Part shown: positions 12,063 to 21,930 of the stretch, in pieces
How the letters are laid out: each line of letters starts with the position of its first letter
How positions within the stretch are numbered: the stretch's first letter is position 1
Assembly (NCBI GenBank): GCA_036365455.1
Contig: JAWQUS010000030.1
Span: forward strand, 2,914,001-2,978,000
From: Macrosoma leucophasiata
Taxonomy: Eukaryota; Arthropoda; Insecta; Lepidoptera; Hedylidae
Direction of reading: 5' to 3'
DNA: 64,000 nucleotides
Translations under genes and position numbers: made by a program
The notes under the pieces: generated by a model
What the model saw: the letters and a program-made list of their open reading frames with translations, nothing else
Databases searched by the model: none
What the model was told of the DNA's origin: nothing

Positions 12063-15000
12063 GTTAGAATTGCCTTGGAGTTAACTCATTTCATTCAAAT
12101 TACAGGGGATCAGGGAAGACGTAATATAATTAATGACAATTTAAAACCAAGGCTGACCTACCATGACCAAATAGGTCGAGTTTTCTCTGATGGTGGGGTC
12201 AAAAGTCTTAGGAATCGGCGTCGTGCATGTATGAAGAGAATGATGAAGGTAGACGAGGCACGAGAGGTTTGTCAGAACCGGGATGTCTGGCGCTCTACAC
12301 TCTCTGCCTACCCCGTTAGGGACCTGGCGTGAAGATACATATATACATACAATTAAAAAAAAAAATTTTTTGTGCTGTGGCACTTTTAAGGACTTTTAAC
12401 GTCTTGACTAACATTAGCCTCGTATTAACAGATACATCTCAGTGCAAACACAACATTAAGATCCCGTTTAATATGGAAAAACGGAATATTAACATCATTT
12501 CAAGGACTGAGATAATAATATGCCTTTTAATACGGGCCGTAGTGTGATAATACGATGATACTATAGTTATATTATTCTGTTGGAAACTAATAATTGGATA
12601 TGTATGACATTTCTAAGGACAATTATTCGAAAGAGAGCACTGATTATTCGAATGCATACACTTAGAGTAAGCGTTTGATGCGATAGGGGGATTCATACAG
12701 GACATGAATTGATACCAATTCCTCCTGCTACCCTTTCAGAGAAATTCAGGCGTGGAATAAGGTTTATTTTTCAAACCAATATATACGATTTAGTAAATCG
12801 AGATAATTCAACCAAAAATCTAATATCATATAGTATACCCAATAAGAAATATTGCACATTAAGCCTACGAAAGAGACAATCGGCTAGTTTTGGCTTCATA
12901 GACATTTGTATACAAAAAAACCTGTATATCAATGTTCGTAGAGCGATATCTCTGCTGGGCACTGCTTACGAAAATACCGATAGTCCGGTATTGGTCAGAA
13001 CTTCACCAAAACGATCGACAAACTTCACATAGGTACTTAAGGTAAGATGCGAAAGAGATAACGACCCGAAAAACTTCTTTTAATTTGGGCATGAAATCCG
13101 TGAGTCACCAAATAGGTTCCAGTTGAAAATCAGCGTCAGGTTCAACCTGACACATCGCTGAACTGGAATCTATTCGGTGCAGCCGTGAGACACTGGGTAT
13201 TATCGTAGAAGGTACTTACCAATGATGACATCACCTTCTGGCTCGCTACTTGCCTCCGCCTAGGCACATCTTGCTGCGCTCCGCATCGCTGCCCCTGTGG
13301 TGAAGCTGTCGACCGCCTGGAGCACCATGGTCTCTCCTGCGGTAGAAGTGCCGGCAGATTCACCAGGCACGCCCAATTAAATAACATTCTGCGCCGAGCC
13401 CTTTCCACCGCCGGCGTGCCAGCCATATTAGAACCCAACGGACTGGCACGTGACGATGGAAGGAGACCGGACGGTATGTCATTAATGCCCTGGAAGATGG
13501 GTAGGCCTCCGGTGTGGGACGCAACTTGCGTTGACACCTTAGCGCCATCCCATTTTCCAAGCACGGCGGGCTCCGCTGGCACTGCTGCTGCAACTGCGGA
13601 GACCCTGAAACAGCGCAAATATAGTACCCTTCCAGAGGACTATATATTTGTGCCTTTCGGGGTCGAAACTCTTGGTCCATGGGGCTCCAGTGCTCGGCTC
13701 TTATTCAAAGAGATCGCGAAACGGCTGGTCGACACTTCCCGTGACCAGAGGGCTGGCCAATTTTTAGGTCAAAGAATCAGCATTGCCATCCAACGAGGCA
13801 ATGCTGCCAGCCTTCTGGGTACCATAACACAGGAAGGCAGTGATGCGGAATTTTTAGATGCATGATGTTTTTAGTTTAGTCTTAACTTTTTATTATGTAA
13901 ATATTATTTAGGTTTTAAATATATTTTAATGTTTTTTTTTTATTATGTAGATTAATTTAGTTATTTGTCTGTTAAATATTGCATTGATTACTATCAATGA
14001 AAACTTCAAGTTTATTAGCCACTTACCAATACATATTATTTTTTAATTTTACTTTTGTTATTGTTTTTTTTTCTTTTTACTCATTTTTTTTTAATAATAC
14101 AAAACTTTTTGTGATAAGTACCTATGTTACAATTTTTTATTTCTGTATACTTTTTGTTTTTTTTTTTATTCAAGTTTTATATTTTTATTTTTTTTTTGTG
14201 TACACCTGTTGTCTTAGGACTGTACCAATAAAGATATTTTCAATTTCAAAATTTAAAAAAAATGCTGAAGTCTCCTTTCTAAGATCGTGCAATATTTCTT
14301 GGATACGGTATAATATAATAATGGCAACCCATTATACGTCCCACTGCTGAGCACGTGTCTCTTCCCTTTTTGGGTGCAGGTCTGGAGCTTACTCCACCAC
14401 GTTGCTCCAATGCGGGTTGAAAACAACCATCCAACAATTATATCTTTTTACAGTTCTAGAAAAGCGCTTCTCGGACACCAGCTCGTGCATGGACGACTGT
14501 TTCCACCAGTCCATGAGGTCTGTCTCCCCCGCGTGGGGCGCGCCCGCCAGCCAAACCATGCATTGCCTGTCAGACCTCGACACCAGCCTGGAGAGCAATG
14601 GAGAAGAGAAATTCAGAAGACCAACGTCTTTGCCTCGGTGCTCGAGCTGTATTGGGAAGATCAGCCATTTGACTAGGTAAGTTAACTAATCACAAGGCTA
14701 TGTAATACGTCTGTCTTCATGCATTGTTACGTTGCAATATTTCCCACGGTGATATCTTTCGACGACCCCGTTAGTCCAGCGGTGTGAGATGACCGTTTGC
14801 ACGGAATAGATAAATAAAGATGGAATGGTAATGGTACCATGTAGTGCCAATTTTAACATGTAATATGAAATGTCAGACCTCAAGTATAAAGGTATATTCG
14901 GGTCTAGGTGTTTGTGTATGTGTTGTATGTGTACAACGGCACCCACGACACAGGTTTATACCTACTGTGGGGCTGTGAGTGTATCCATGAGGCCATCGAA

Positions 15001-18000
15001 CTAAATCAACGAAGCGTTATTTTGAATCCATCAAACATGGTCAACATGTGGAAGTTGCTCACTCTACTTCATCAACTTAGAAAGTGCTGATGATTGAAAA
15101 CAAACTGAACAAGTGGAGGAATTTGTAAATAATTGATGCTTTCCATATTATACAAAATTGTTCAGTGTCCATTTAATTTATTATGTGTTTTTGATTTCTA
15201 TTAGTGGTTATTCACTCTAAGTTAGTTTAAAAAAAAATGACGATGTAAAAGTGCTCTCCAGGAGCCTAATTATATGAAATAAATGAATAAACTGAATAAA
15301 CAGATTTAGATTTAATAATACTTCTATCAACCGAACAATGACGGTCGATCTCTATTAATACGGCGGTAGTAGAAAAATATAACAACACGGAATGGGAACA
15401 TCACACATCAAACTACCGCCACTGCAATTGCCAATCCGCCTGCCAAGCGTGGCGATTATGACATATTTTCCCCACTGACACACACCACTGTTGTGTCTCT
15501 GGGGCAGGCTTTGACCAGCATTGGACGTTTTTAGGCTGGAGTGAAGGTCATGATTTTTTTTAAAAGTAATTAAAGTGGCAAACAACCATGCAGTTCACAT
15601 TGATGTTAAGTGATGACTGCAGCCTATAGACTTACACTTAGACCAAGGTCAAAATGCAAATGCGTTACCACTCCTGAGGCCTAGGGTGTTATGCCTGTGT
15701 GCCAGAAATTACAGGGCCGTACACCACCTGACCGAATCACGATAGTGAATATAAAGATATAGAATATCTCTAAATACATAAAACAGGTACACGTTTTCAG
15801 TAAACCCCCAAGTATAAAAATCATAAATAATAAACGCCGACCTCGACGAAACTGTACGGAACTGAAGGACCAACCGGGAGTTAATAAATTAAGATCAGTC
15901 CATCTTATTAATTGGGACACAAGTCCTCGTGAAACTTTTAACATTAATTTAATTAGACGAAAAAAGATAAGGGAAGCGAAAAGTTCTTATTAGTACTTGA
16001 AACATTCCCTCTTTTTTCCTTGTTCTCCCTTTGATGTAACTTAAGAGATGTTTTGTTCCAGCGAAATATAATATTCGTTATGTCTTTATGCTGACAACGT
16101 CTATTAAATGTAACATTTGTGTTATTAACGTTATTTTGGCAGAATACATTTTGCATATTGTTTTTCACATTCGTACTTTCAAAGACTGTTGGCGACGAGA
16201 CGTCACGTCCCCGGTACTCAGCAAATCCGTATCCCTAATTCCCTACTTCCCTACTTCCCTACTATATATTGTATATTTATATATCCCTACTTTAATATTA
16301 TAAATGCGAAAGTAACTCTGTCTGTCTGTCTGTCTGTCTGTTACCTTTTCACGTCCAAACGACTGAACCGATTTTAATGAAATTTGGTACAGAGATAGAA
16401 CTGACTTTGAGAAAGAACATAGGCTACTTAGTTATTTATAAAACGACATCCACGCGGGCGAAGCCGTGGGCAACAGCTAGTAATATTATAAATGCGAAAG
16501 TAACTCTGTCTGTCTGTCTGTTACCTTTTCACGTCCAAACGACTGAACCGATTTTAATGAAATTTGGTACAGAGATAGAGCTGACTTTGAGAAAGAACAT
16601 AGGCTACTTAGTTATTTATAAAACGACATCTACGCGGGCGAAGCCGCGGGCAACAGCTAGTATCATATAATTGAACAAGGATATTATCGGTCTCTAATAC
16701 TATTAGTAGCGTTACGCGATGCTTCTGAGTTCTTTGAGTTTATAACCAAAAAAAAATTACTTTCCCCTTATTGTTTTTCGTTGGTTGAAAAGGCTCTTTA
16801 ACAAATGTATATTATTATGTCTGTGTAATTCATTATAAATTATGTTTCCACAGGTCATCCACAATGGGCACACCAGGGTCAATAATGTCTCCAGTCTGGA
16901 CGATGGAAAACATAATGGAGAAGAGATCAGACTCCGACCGAGCGTCAATTTACTCCAGATCCAGTGGTAGTGCATCAGAATACTCCGTGCCAAGAGGCGG
17001 TTGCCTTCTAGACAAGAGTTTCGACTCCAAACGAGCCAGCCCCGTAGCCTGCTGCACGCCAACCGTGCCAGTGAAGACTGGCAACACCTGCCAATGCTGG
17101 CAACAACCCAAACCCTGCTGCTGCAGAAAGAAATCCTTCAACGGACCATACGAAAATTACGACGTGCCAAAGATCCCAATGCCTTTAATACAGGTAACGG
17201 AAATTTTAATGAAATCACATCTAATGGAGTAAACATGTTAATAAGTTATTTAGCACGTGAACCGTAAACTTTTAAAGTAATTTGCTCCAGAGCCGATATT
17301 CACAGTGAATTCAATTTGTTTGTCAGCTTTCCCAATTACAAGTTTTCTAAAGGAAGTTTTTAGAACTTTAATAATTTGTAACTGTAGCTTGTAAATTTGT
17401 TTTTCAGGAGCATCCAGTAGATGTTAACGCGGACTCAGCAAGCCTTTACGACACACCAAAGAAACTCAAATGTCTCATCGGCCAAAACTGCGATTGTACG
17501 CGCAACGAAGCCAAAAACGAACCCGAAATCATATGTGATACTAGTACTAATGAATCGCACTCAAACTACGTCAATGTCACCCCCGGCTCAAAGGCGGCGT
17601 TAGATTACAGTAACTACGCCAACATAGACCTTACGGCTACTCTCGAGAAGTTCGAAAGTTCCTTGCAAATACTCCGAAGCGCTGGTTTTAGCCAGGAGGA
17701 ATTGGACGCTTTGGAAGATATACCTGAGCACGAAGACGACATATCGACTGCCACAACAAACACCGTGCATTTGCCGACAGAATGCTGCAACGATCATCTA
17801 AATTACATGCATATGGAGCCGTTAGACAGCAGTTCTAGTAACAGCAACAGGAATTTCTCTGACAACATCAGCAGAATCAGCCACGTATCGGATCCGACGC
17901 AACATTCTGATACGGACAACACGATCAGCACTAGACGGTCCAGTTCAGCGGATTTCACCAAAAGACAAGACGAAGATTACACTATCAACGCAAGGTTATG

Positions 18001-19964
18001 CTTCACGCCGACCGTGATCCGGCGGACTTGTAAAACAGAGTGCATAAACGAAGGTATACAGAGGATCGTAGAGAAAGACAAAGGATTCAAAGCGCCGGAA
18101 CCGAAAAGCGAAAATATTTTTGTCACTAGATTCAGGGACGCGGTGAAAATAAGACGATCGTCTAGCGTGCCGAGTAAATCCGATAAGAATCGTGATTCGT
18201 CCAGTTCGAACGATTCCGGAGTATCTACCGGCTCCTTGAAACACCACAAGGGAGATTTCAATGAATTCGAAATGCCGATAACTAGTGCCAAATCGTGTAA
18301 GAAACATATGAAGAATAGTAAGTTTAGAAACACTTTGACGCCGGTTCATGCGCCGTTCGTCAAGTCTAGCTCGTCGGATCCGCTGAAAAATTTGACTTTC
18401 CAGTTTGAAGAAGTCGCAACGTTGACTAAAGCGAATTCCTGTGAAGTGGACACTTTAACTAGGAGGAAGAAGCGAATTGGTGAGTTGTCTGATCGTTTAA
18501 AGTTTTACTTTATAAGGACTGGATAATATCCTACTCTCTTTTTGGAATTTAATTAATAATAGTTAATACTAGTAACTGCCTCGGTAGCCTAGTGGTAGCA
18601 GGCCACTACTACTATGCTGAGTCCTGGGTTCGAGTAGGGGTAGGGGTTTATCAGAGACAATGGCGTAAAGTCTTTTATCTCTGGTTCTATTAGCATTTTT
18701 CCATTTTCTGGAAATTTCCCAGTACCTCGAAGTTTGGTAATGTGTCCGGAGATGTCAACAGGCTCGCCACCTGTTACATGGGCCAAAAACGAAACTGGCG
18801 AATCGTGGATGTTTGCATGTACTCGTATGCTTAAATGTATGCATTTACCTCTGCATACCCCTTCGGGGATTACAGGCGTGAAGTTACGTTTTATTAGTTA
18901 ATTAGTATTATAAAATGCCTTGGCGGCCAAAAGATAGTAAGCCTTATATTATAGTAATCCCTGGATTTAAGATTTATAATGATGATGTGGAATTTATAGC
19001 AACAAATATAATGAGGATTAAAAAAAAAATTTTAGATATCTTAACTCACTTCCTTTGTGAATCAGTTGTTGTAGCTCCCCATATCGGGCAATAAGAAATG
19101 TTGGGTTGAGCTGGTGCCATATTTTGTGTCTCAAGATTGACCGTCCGACAACTCTTTCCATTTTTACCATTTAATCCTTAATATATTACATTCGAATGTG
19201 TTATTGTGAAAAATACAGTAAAATTTAACAATTGTCTAGCGTACGCTTTACGATATTTAGTAAAAGCTTTATTGATGCAATTAACTTTTTAGTTTGCATA
19301 ACGAGCATAGTTGGCAATAGGTGTCGTCACCGGCACGCCAAAAGAGAAATTCGACAGTCGAGTGTGGGACTTCGGTATAGACTTCGGGTAGTAGTTCGGT
19401 TGCTTGGACATAGTCTGGGCACACCGCGGACACTCCGCCAAATTTCCATACAAACGCTTAATTTGGTCTCTATTACACAGACATCAATCAGTTACTGGTG
19501 GTAGAGCTTCAGTGATGGAGCTCGCGGGCGTAGGCACCACCGCATTACCTAATATACTTGCCGTTAAATAGTTCAGCACTATCATGTTTCGGTCAGGTGG
19601 TAATGTACGGCTCTGTAATTTCCGGCACAGAGGCATAACACCTAATGCCTCAGGAGTGGCAGCGCATTTGCATTTTGATCTCTGGTCATTGTGTGGGTGT
19701 CTATAAAAAAAAAAAAAAATATGTTTATTTGGGAACATTACAACTGTTGTGTACAATTTTTATAAAAACGATGAATATCTGCAAAAGTTGGAAACTGTGT
19801 CGCAGATACCATCGCCCACCTCGAAACATTGGGTTCTGATTTTACACAATAGACTAAATTTAAATTTCAAACTAGACTAAGCTACAAAAAAAAAAGAACA
19901 TGTTATACTAGATTTTTGAATAATATAAAAAAAATTGTATAATAAAAGTGTAAGTGTATGCGAG

Positions 19965-20042
<78 letters not shown>

Positions 20043-21282
20043 TGTTTATGTGTTATTGTGTTGAGTAATTAAACTATTGGTTTCAAAAGGCGTTCTGTGT
20101 CTTCGTGAGTTAAAGTAAGAAGCCAGTCTTTGCATTTCTGTTTTAATTTCTGCAGAGGAAGAGAATAAATTTGTAGTTCTTTATTTATTTTATTATAAAG
20201 CAAAGGACTAGCGTGAAAATAGTGTCGACTAGCTAGGGATGTACGATGTGGTTCAATACGACAAACTTTGTCTGATCTTCGTTTATTAGAAGTAAAATCA
20301 GGGTTATAGGGTACTTCCGAATGTTTCCTCATTACTGCATTTAGGATAAATAATTGACGTACGTTAAGAACAGCACACATCTTATACACTTCAATGGTGG
20401 GGAATCTAATTGGTTTGTATGAAAGAACTTTGAGCACTGCTCTCTGCGTAACTTCCAGTCTTAACATATGAACACTAACGGATCCTCCCCACGCAGATAT
20501 GCAATAGCTAATAATGGATTGAACAAGTGCAAGGTAAACAACTTTGAGGGTACGAAAGTCAAGAATGTTCCTAAGGTTCTTAAACACATAAATCAGTTTT
20601 CTAAGTCGAGACGCCACGTTTGCAATGTGATGCTTCCAACACATTGCACTATCCATCCAAACACCAAGGTATTTAGTTGTGGAGGATTTCACATTTTTAT
20701 AGGCTGCAGTCATCACTTAACATCAATGTGAACTGCACGCTTGTTTGCCACATTTATTACATAAAAAAGACGTGTATTTACACGTGCACCTGTGTGCGTA
20801 GCGCGTAGAAAATACCAACCGTCGCCCATAAGAGGGGAGGAGGTTGGGTGATGCTGGGAAATCGGGCGGGACGTCGAAGGGTCCATTCTATACGTTGTAT
20901 TATTACATATACTCTGGTCTGGGCTAGTGATCCAGGGTACGGGCTTAAGTCTCGCTCGAAGCTAAAATTTTCTTTCCATTTTCTCCATTAAATATATTTC
21001 GCTCGTATGTGTATTTCGGAAGAAAACAATGAAATCTAACGAAACATGTTTTCATCCTCAGAAACGGACGCAACAGCACGACACAGTCATATGACGAACA
21101 AGAGCATATCGAGCGGCGCCTCCGACACTTCGGACTACATGGAGTCCCTCTCCGTCTCCTCCTTCAGCTCTTGCGACGTCTCCGCCGACAGACACGTGAC
21201 CAGACCACGGTCCGGTAAAGAGTACGCCAGCATCGATAGAGCAGCGTTGGTCAGTGTCTGCGACATTGGTCCTAATGCTTGA
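11890..21282 (+). CDS. Docking/adaptor protein with IRS/Dok-type PTB domain, 3' five exons (5' part not seen)
   Basis: Five exons (11890-12062, 14454-14676, 16854-17193, 17408-18479, 21062-21282) join in phases 1, 2, 0 and 1 to give ~675 codons ending in TGA. The first exon encodes the second half of a PTB domain (RFG, then F-x-V-E-G-G-x-R-C, G-E-G-L-Y-V-F, E-L-T-D-L-L), the layout of Dok/FRS2-type docking proteins. The tail is Ser-rich and probably disordered, with tyrosines in known SH2-binding contexts: YDVP, YDTP and YSVP (YxxP, Crk/RasGAP type), YENY, YVNV and YANI (YxN, Grb2 type), YMHM (YxxM, PI3K p85 type) and a C-terminal YASI. By family knowledge such proteins recruit signalling partners to activated tyrosine kinases at the membrane. 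The PH domain and first half of the PTB must lie upstream and were not found. I favour the Dok family; FRS2-like or IRS-like membership is possible. Confidence 0.8.
12070..12340 (+). pseudogene. Decayed LINE 3' end
   Basis: An open frame to 12332 ends in ...R-x-A-C-M-K-R-M-M-x-V-D-E-A-R-E-V-C..., then S-A-Y-P-V-R-D-L-A-stop, followed by CTGGCGTGAAG. It resembles the C-terminal end of a reverse-transcriptase polyprotein. A related minus-strand piece is at 47305-47440. Lies in the first visible intron of the docking-protein gene. Confidence 0.55.
13209..13865 (+). pseudogene. Non-LTR element C-terminal region: CCHC-like knuckle and putative restriction-like endonuclease
   Basis: Open frame of ~218 codons between a TAG at 13206 and TGA at 13865. 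It shows C-P-C-G...D-R-L-E-H-H-G-L-S-C (a Cys/His knuckle), then R-P-D-G-M, and ~12 residues later V-W-D-A-T-C-V-D, which fits the PD...D pattern of restriction-like endonucleases in R2/R4-type elements. It ends with a conserved R-I-S-I-A-I-Q-R-G-N-A-A block. Reverse transcriptase motifs are absent, so it is 5'-truncated. Calling it a nuclease is an inference from motif spacing. Confidence 0.6.
13866..14262 (+). repeat. 3' UTR and tail of the LINE fragment
   Basis: T-rich 3' region ending in a CAATAAAGATATTTTC-type signal and an A-run. Confidence 0.5.
14321..14421 (-). repeat. Family C (5S-derived SINE), 3' fragment
   Basis: Minus-strand match to the common 3' end (GCAACCCATTATACGTCCCA, CTCCACCACG.TGCTCCAATG). 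It lies 32 bp before the next docking-protein exon. Confidence 0.78.
14454..14676 (+). CDS. Docking protein exon: Ser-rich linker
   Basis: Acceptor TTTTTACAG, donor GTAAGT; entry phase 1, exit phase 2. Encodes LEKRFSDTSSCMDD... with clustered Ser/Cys and no folded domain that I recognise. Confidence 0.8.
14745..14990 (+). repeat. Family D tRNA-derived SINE, interrupted
   Basis: Head CCCGTTAGTCCAGCGGTGTG and 3' body (GGCACCCACGACACAGG, CTGTGGGGCTGTGAGTGTA) are separated by a piece of MITE family F. The B-box segment seen in other copies is lost at the junction. Confidence 0.72.
14797..14891 (+). mobile_element. MITE family F, left-end fragment with internal deletion
   Basis: Starts with the family terminus CACGGAATAGATAAATAAAG and continues as in the full copy at 33580-34255, minus ~110 internal bp. 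It stops after CAAGTATAAAG; the right terminus is missing. Confidence 0.8.
15112..15302 (+). repeat. LINE 3' end fragment
   Basis: Nearly identical to 53806-53992, ending in AAATAAATGAATAAACTGAA. Polyadenylation-like motifs at the end suggest the 3' UTR of a non-LTR element. Confidence 0.65.
15355..15550 (-). repeat. Family O dispersed repeat
   Basis: Contains GCCAATCCGCCTGCCAAGCG and TGGCGATTATG.CATAT, shared with pieces at 31425-31482, 47490-47570 and 56180-56350. Class unknown; probably a retroelement tail. Confidence 0.5.
15554..15748 (-). repeat. Family A element, head missing
   Basis: T-run at the left, GATGACTGCAGCCTATAGAC block, stops after the ACCGAATCACGATAGTG region. Confidence 0.83.
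16295..16660 (+). mobile_element. Two Lep1-like Helitron copies in tandem
   Basis: Two ~180-bp head-to-tail units, each starting ATTATAAATGCGAAAGTAAC, with a (GTCT)n tract, a terminal GC-rich hairpin (CGCGGGCGAAGCCGCG in the second) and a CTAG terminus. The units differ by a handful of changes, so they were probably made by recent tandem duplication or end-to-end insertion. Confidence 0.8.
16854..17193 (+). CDS. Docking protein exon with YSVP and YENYDVP motifs
   Basis: Acceptor TTTCCACAG, donor GTAACG; entry phase 2, exit phase 0. Ser-rich start, a Cys-rich patch (CQCWQ...CCC), then P-Y-E-N-Y-D-V-P, which joins a YxN and a YxxP context. Confidence 0.83.
17408..18479 (+). CDS. Docking protein large exon with Grb2-, PI3K- and YxxP-type tyrosine sites
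   Basis: 357 codons, acceptor TTTTTCAG, donor GTGAGT, exit phase 1. Contains SLYDTP, NYVNV, NYANI and NYMHM, then long Ser/Arg-rich stretches (for example IRRSSSVPS, a 14-3-3/basophilic kinase-like context). Low-complexity and probably disordered. Coding base composition is distinctly more GC-rich than the flanks. Confidence 0.87.
18575..18892 (+). repeat. Family B tRNA-derived SINE, near full length
   Basis: A box GCCTAGTGGTAGC is intact; the B box has lost bases (GGGTTCGAGTAGGGG). Conserved 3' terminus. Confidence 0.88.
19702..20700 (-). pseudogene. LINE fragment: end of reverse transcriptase and 3' UTR
   Basis: Open frame at 20069-20700 (minus) starts inside the reverse transcriptase: T-K-Y-L-G-V-W-M-D, R-K-L-I-Y-V-F-K-N-L-R, A-L-V-Q-S-I-I-S-Y-C-I-S-A-W-G and R-A-V-L-K-V, typical of the region after the RT palm in Jockey/CR1-like elements. 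5'-truncated. Related to the copy at 59070-60135. Confidence 0.75.
19972..20038. repeat. (GT)n microsatellite
   Basis: About 30 uninterrupted GT units followed by GAGAGAGA, inside the LINE 3' UTR. Confidence 0.95.
21062..21282 (+). CDS. Docking protein last exon with C-terminal YASI
   Basis: Acceptor TTTTCATCCTCAG; completes a split Glu codon. Ser-rich, contains SDYMES and KEYASID, ends at TGA. The last ~70 coding bases are the first unit of a tandem repeat that continues into the 3' flank. Confidence 0.82.
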
Positions 21283-21930
21283 AGATCGCTTGGCAGCCAG
21301 TGACGTATCTGGAAATGTAATGCCTCAAAATTGTCATCTTAGTAGATTCTTAGACCTTGCCCGAACCAGACTACAGTCTGGTAAAGCGCCAGCATCGATA
21401 GAGCAGCGTTGGTCAGTGTCTGCGACATTAGTCCTAATGCTTGAAAATTGCTTGACCAGTGATTTAGAGCGTATCGTCAAATGTGAATAACTCAAAATTG
21501 TCGTCTTAGTAGACTCTGAATTAGTAGTCTTGCTCGAGCAAAGCATGTGTCGATAGATGCCTAGATAATTTTTCACGCCGCCAACAGATACCGTGACCAG
21601 GCCACGGATGTTCAGTGTCTGTGACATTAGGCCTAATGCTTGAAGATTGTTTGGCAGCCAATGATGTATCAGGAAATGCCTTATAATTGTCGACTCATTA
21701 CACTATAAAGCATTCCTCGGATGTCATGTCTGAGAAATTGTTATCTCAGTTAAACCTTGCTTGACAGCAAAATTGGAATTTCAGTAAATTGTTAAGCGCA
21801 TTACTCGTGCATGGCATGGATCAGCATATGTAACGCCTGAAAATCGGTGTCTCAGTAGACTATTGCTCGAGCCAGACAGGTCTCAGTAGATGTATATCTG
21901 AAATTGTTGACTCAGTAGACCGTTACACTA
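21195..21930 (+). repeat. Degenerate tandem repeat over the stop codon and 3' flank
   Basis: Units of ~165-210 bp share CCAGCATCGATAGAGCAGCG, GTCAGTGTCTG.GACATT, CCTAATGCTTGAAGAT and a CTCAGTAGAC-like block. Two units are close, a third (from ~21590) is clear, a fourth is weak. The first overlaps the coding end of the docking protein. Confidence 0.8.

Larger units (their letters stand above)
19495..20767 (+). repeat. Family A element split by a LINE
   Basis: First part 19495-19701 ends at GGTGTCTATA; second part 20701-20767 resumes with ATAGGCTGCAGTCATCAC and ends in TTACATAAAAAA. The ~1-kb block between is a minus-strand LINE fragment. Confidence 0.85.
19385..20912 (+). repeat. Family E repeat, split by a nested insertion
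   Basis: Left part 19385-19494 and right part 20768-20912 match, in reverse, the continuous copy at 51630-51826 (ACCAACcGTCGCCCATAAGA, GTATTATTAC end). Class unknown; terminal repeats are not clear. Confidence 0.65.

Noticed and set aside
13142..13680. Two long minus-strand reading frames (158 and 106 codons)
   Set aside because: Shadows of the plus-strand LINE coding region, which carries recognisable conserved motifs.
16319..16342. (GTCT)n run considered as an independent microsatellite
   Set aside because: It is part of the Lep1-like Helitron, where such a tract recurs in every copy.
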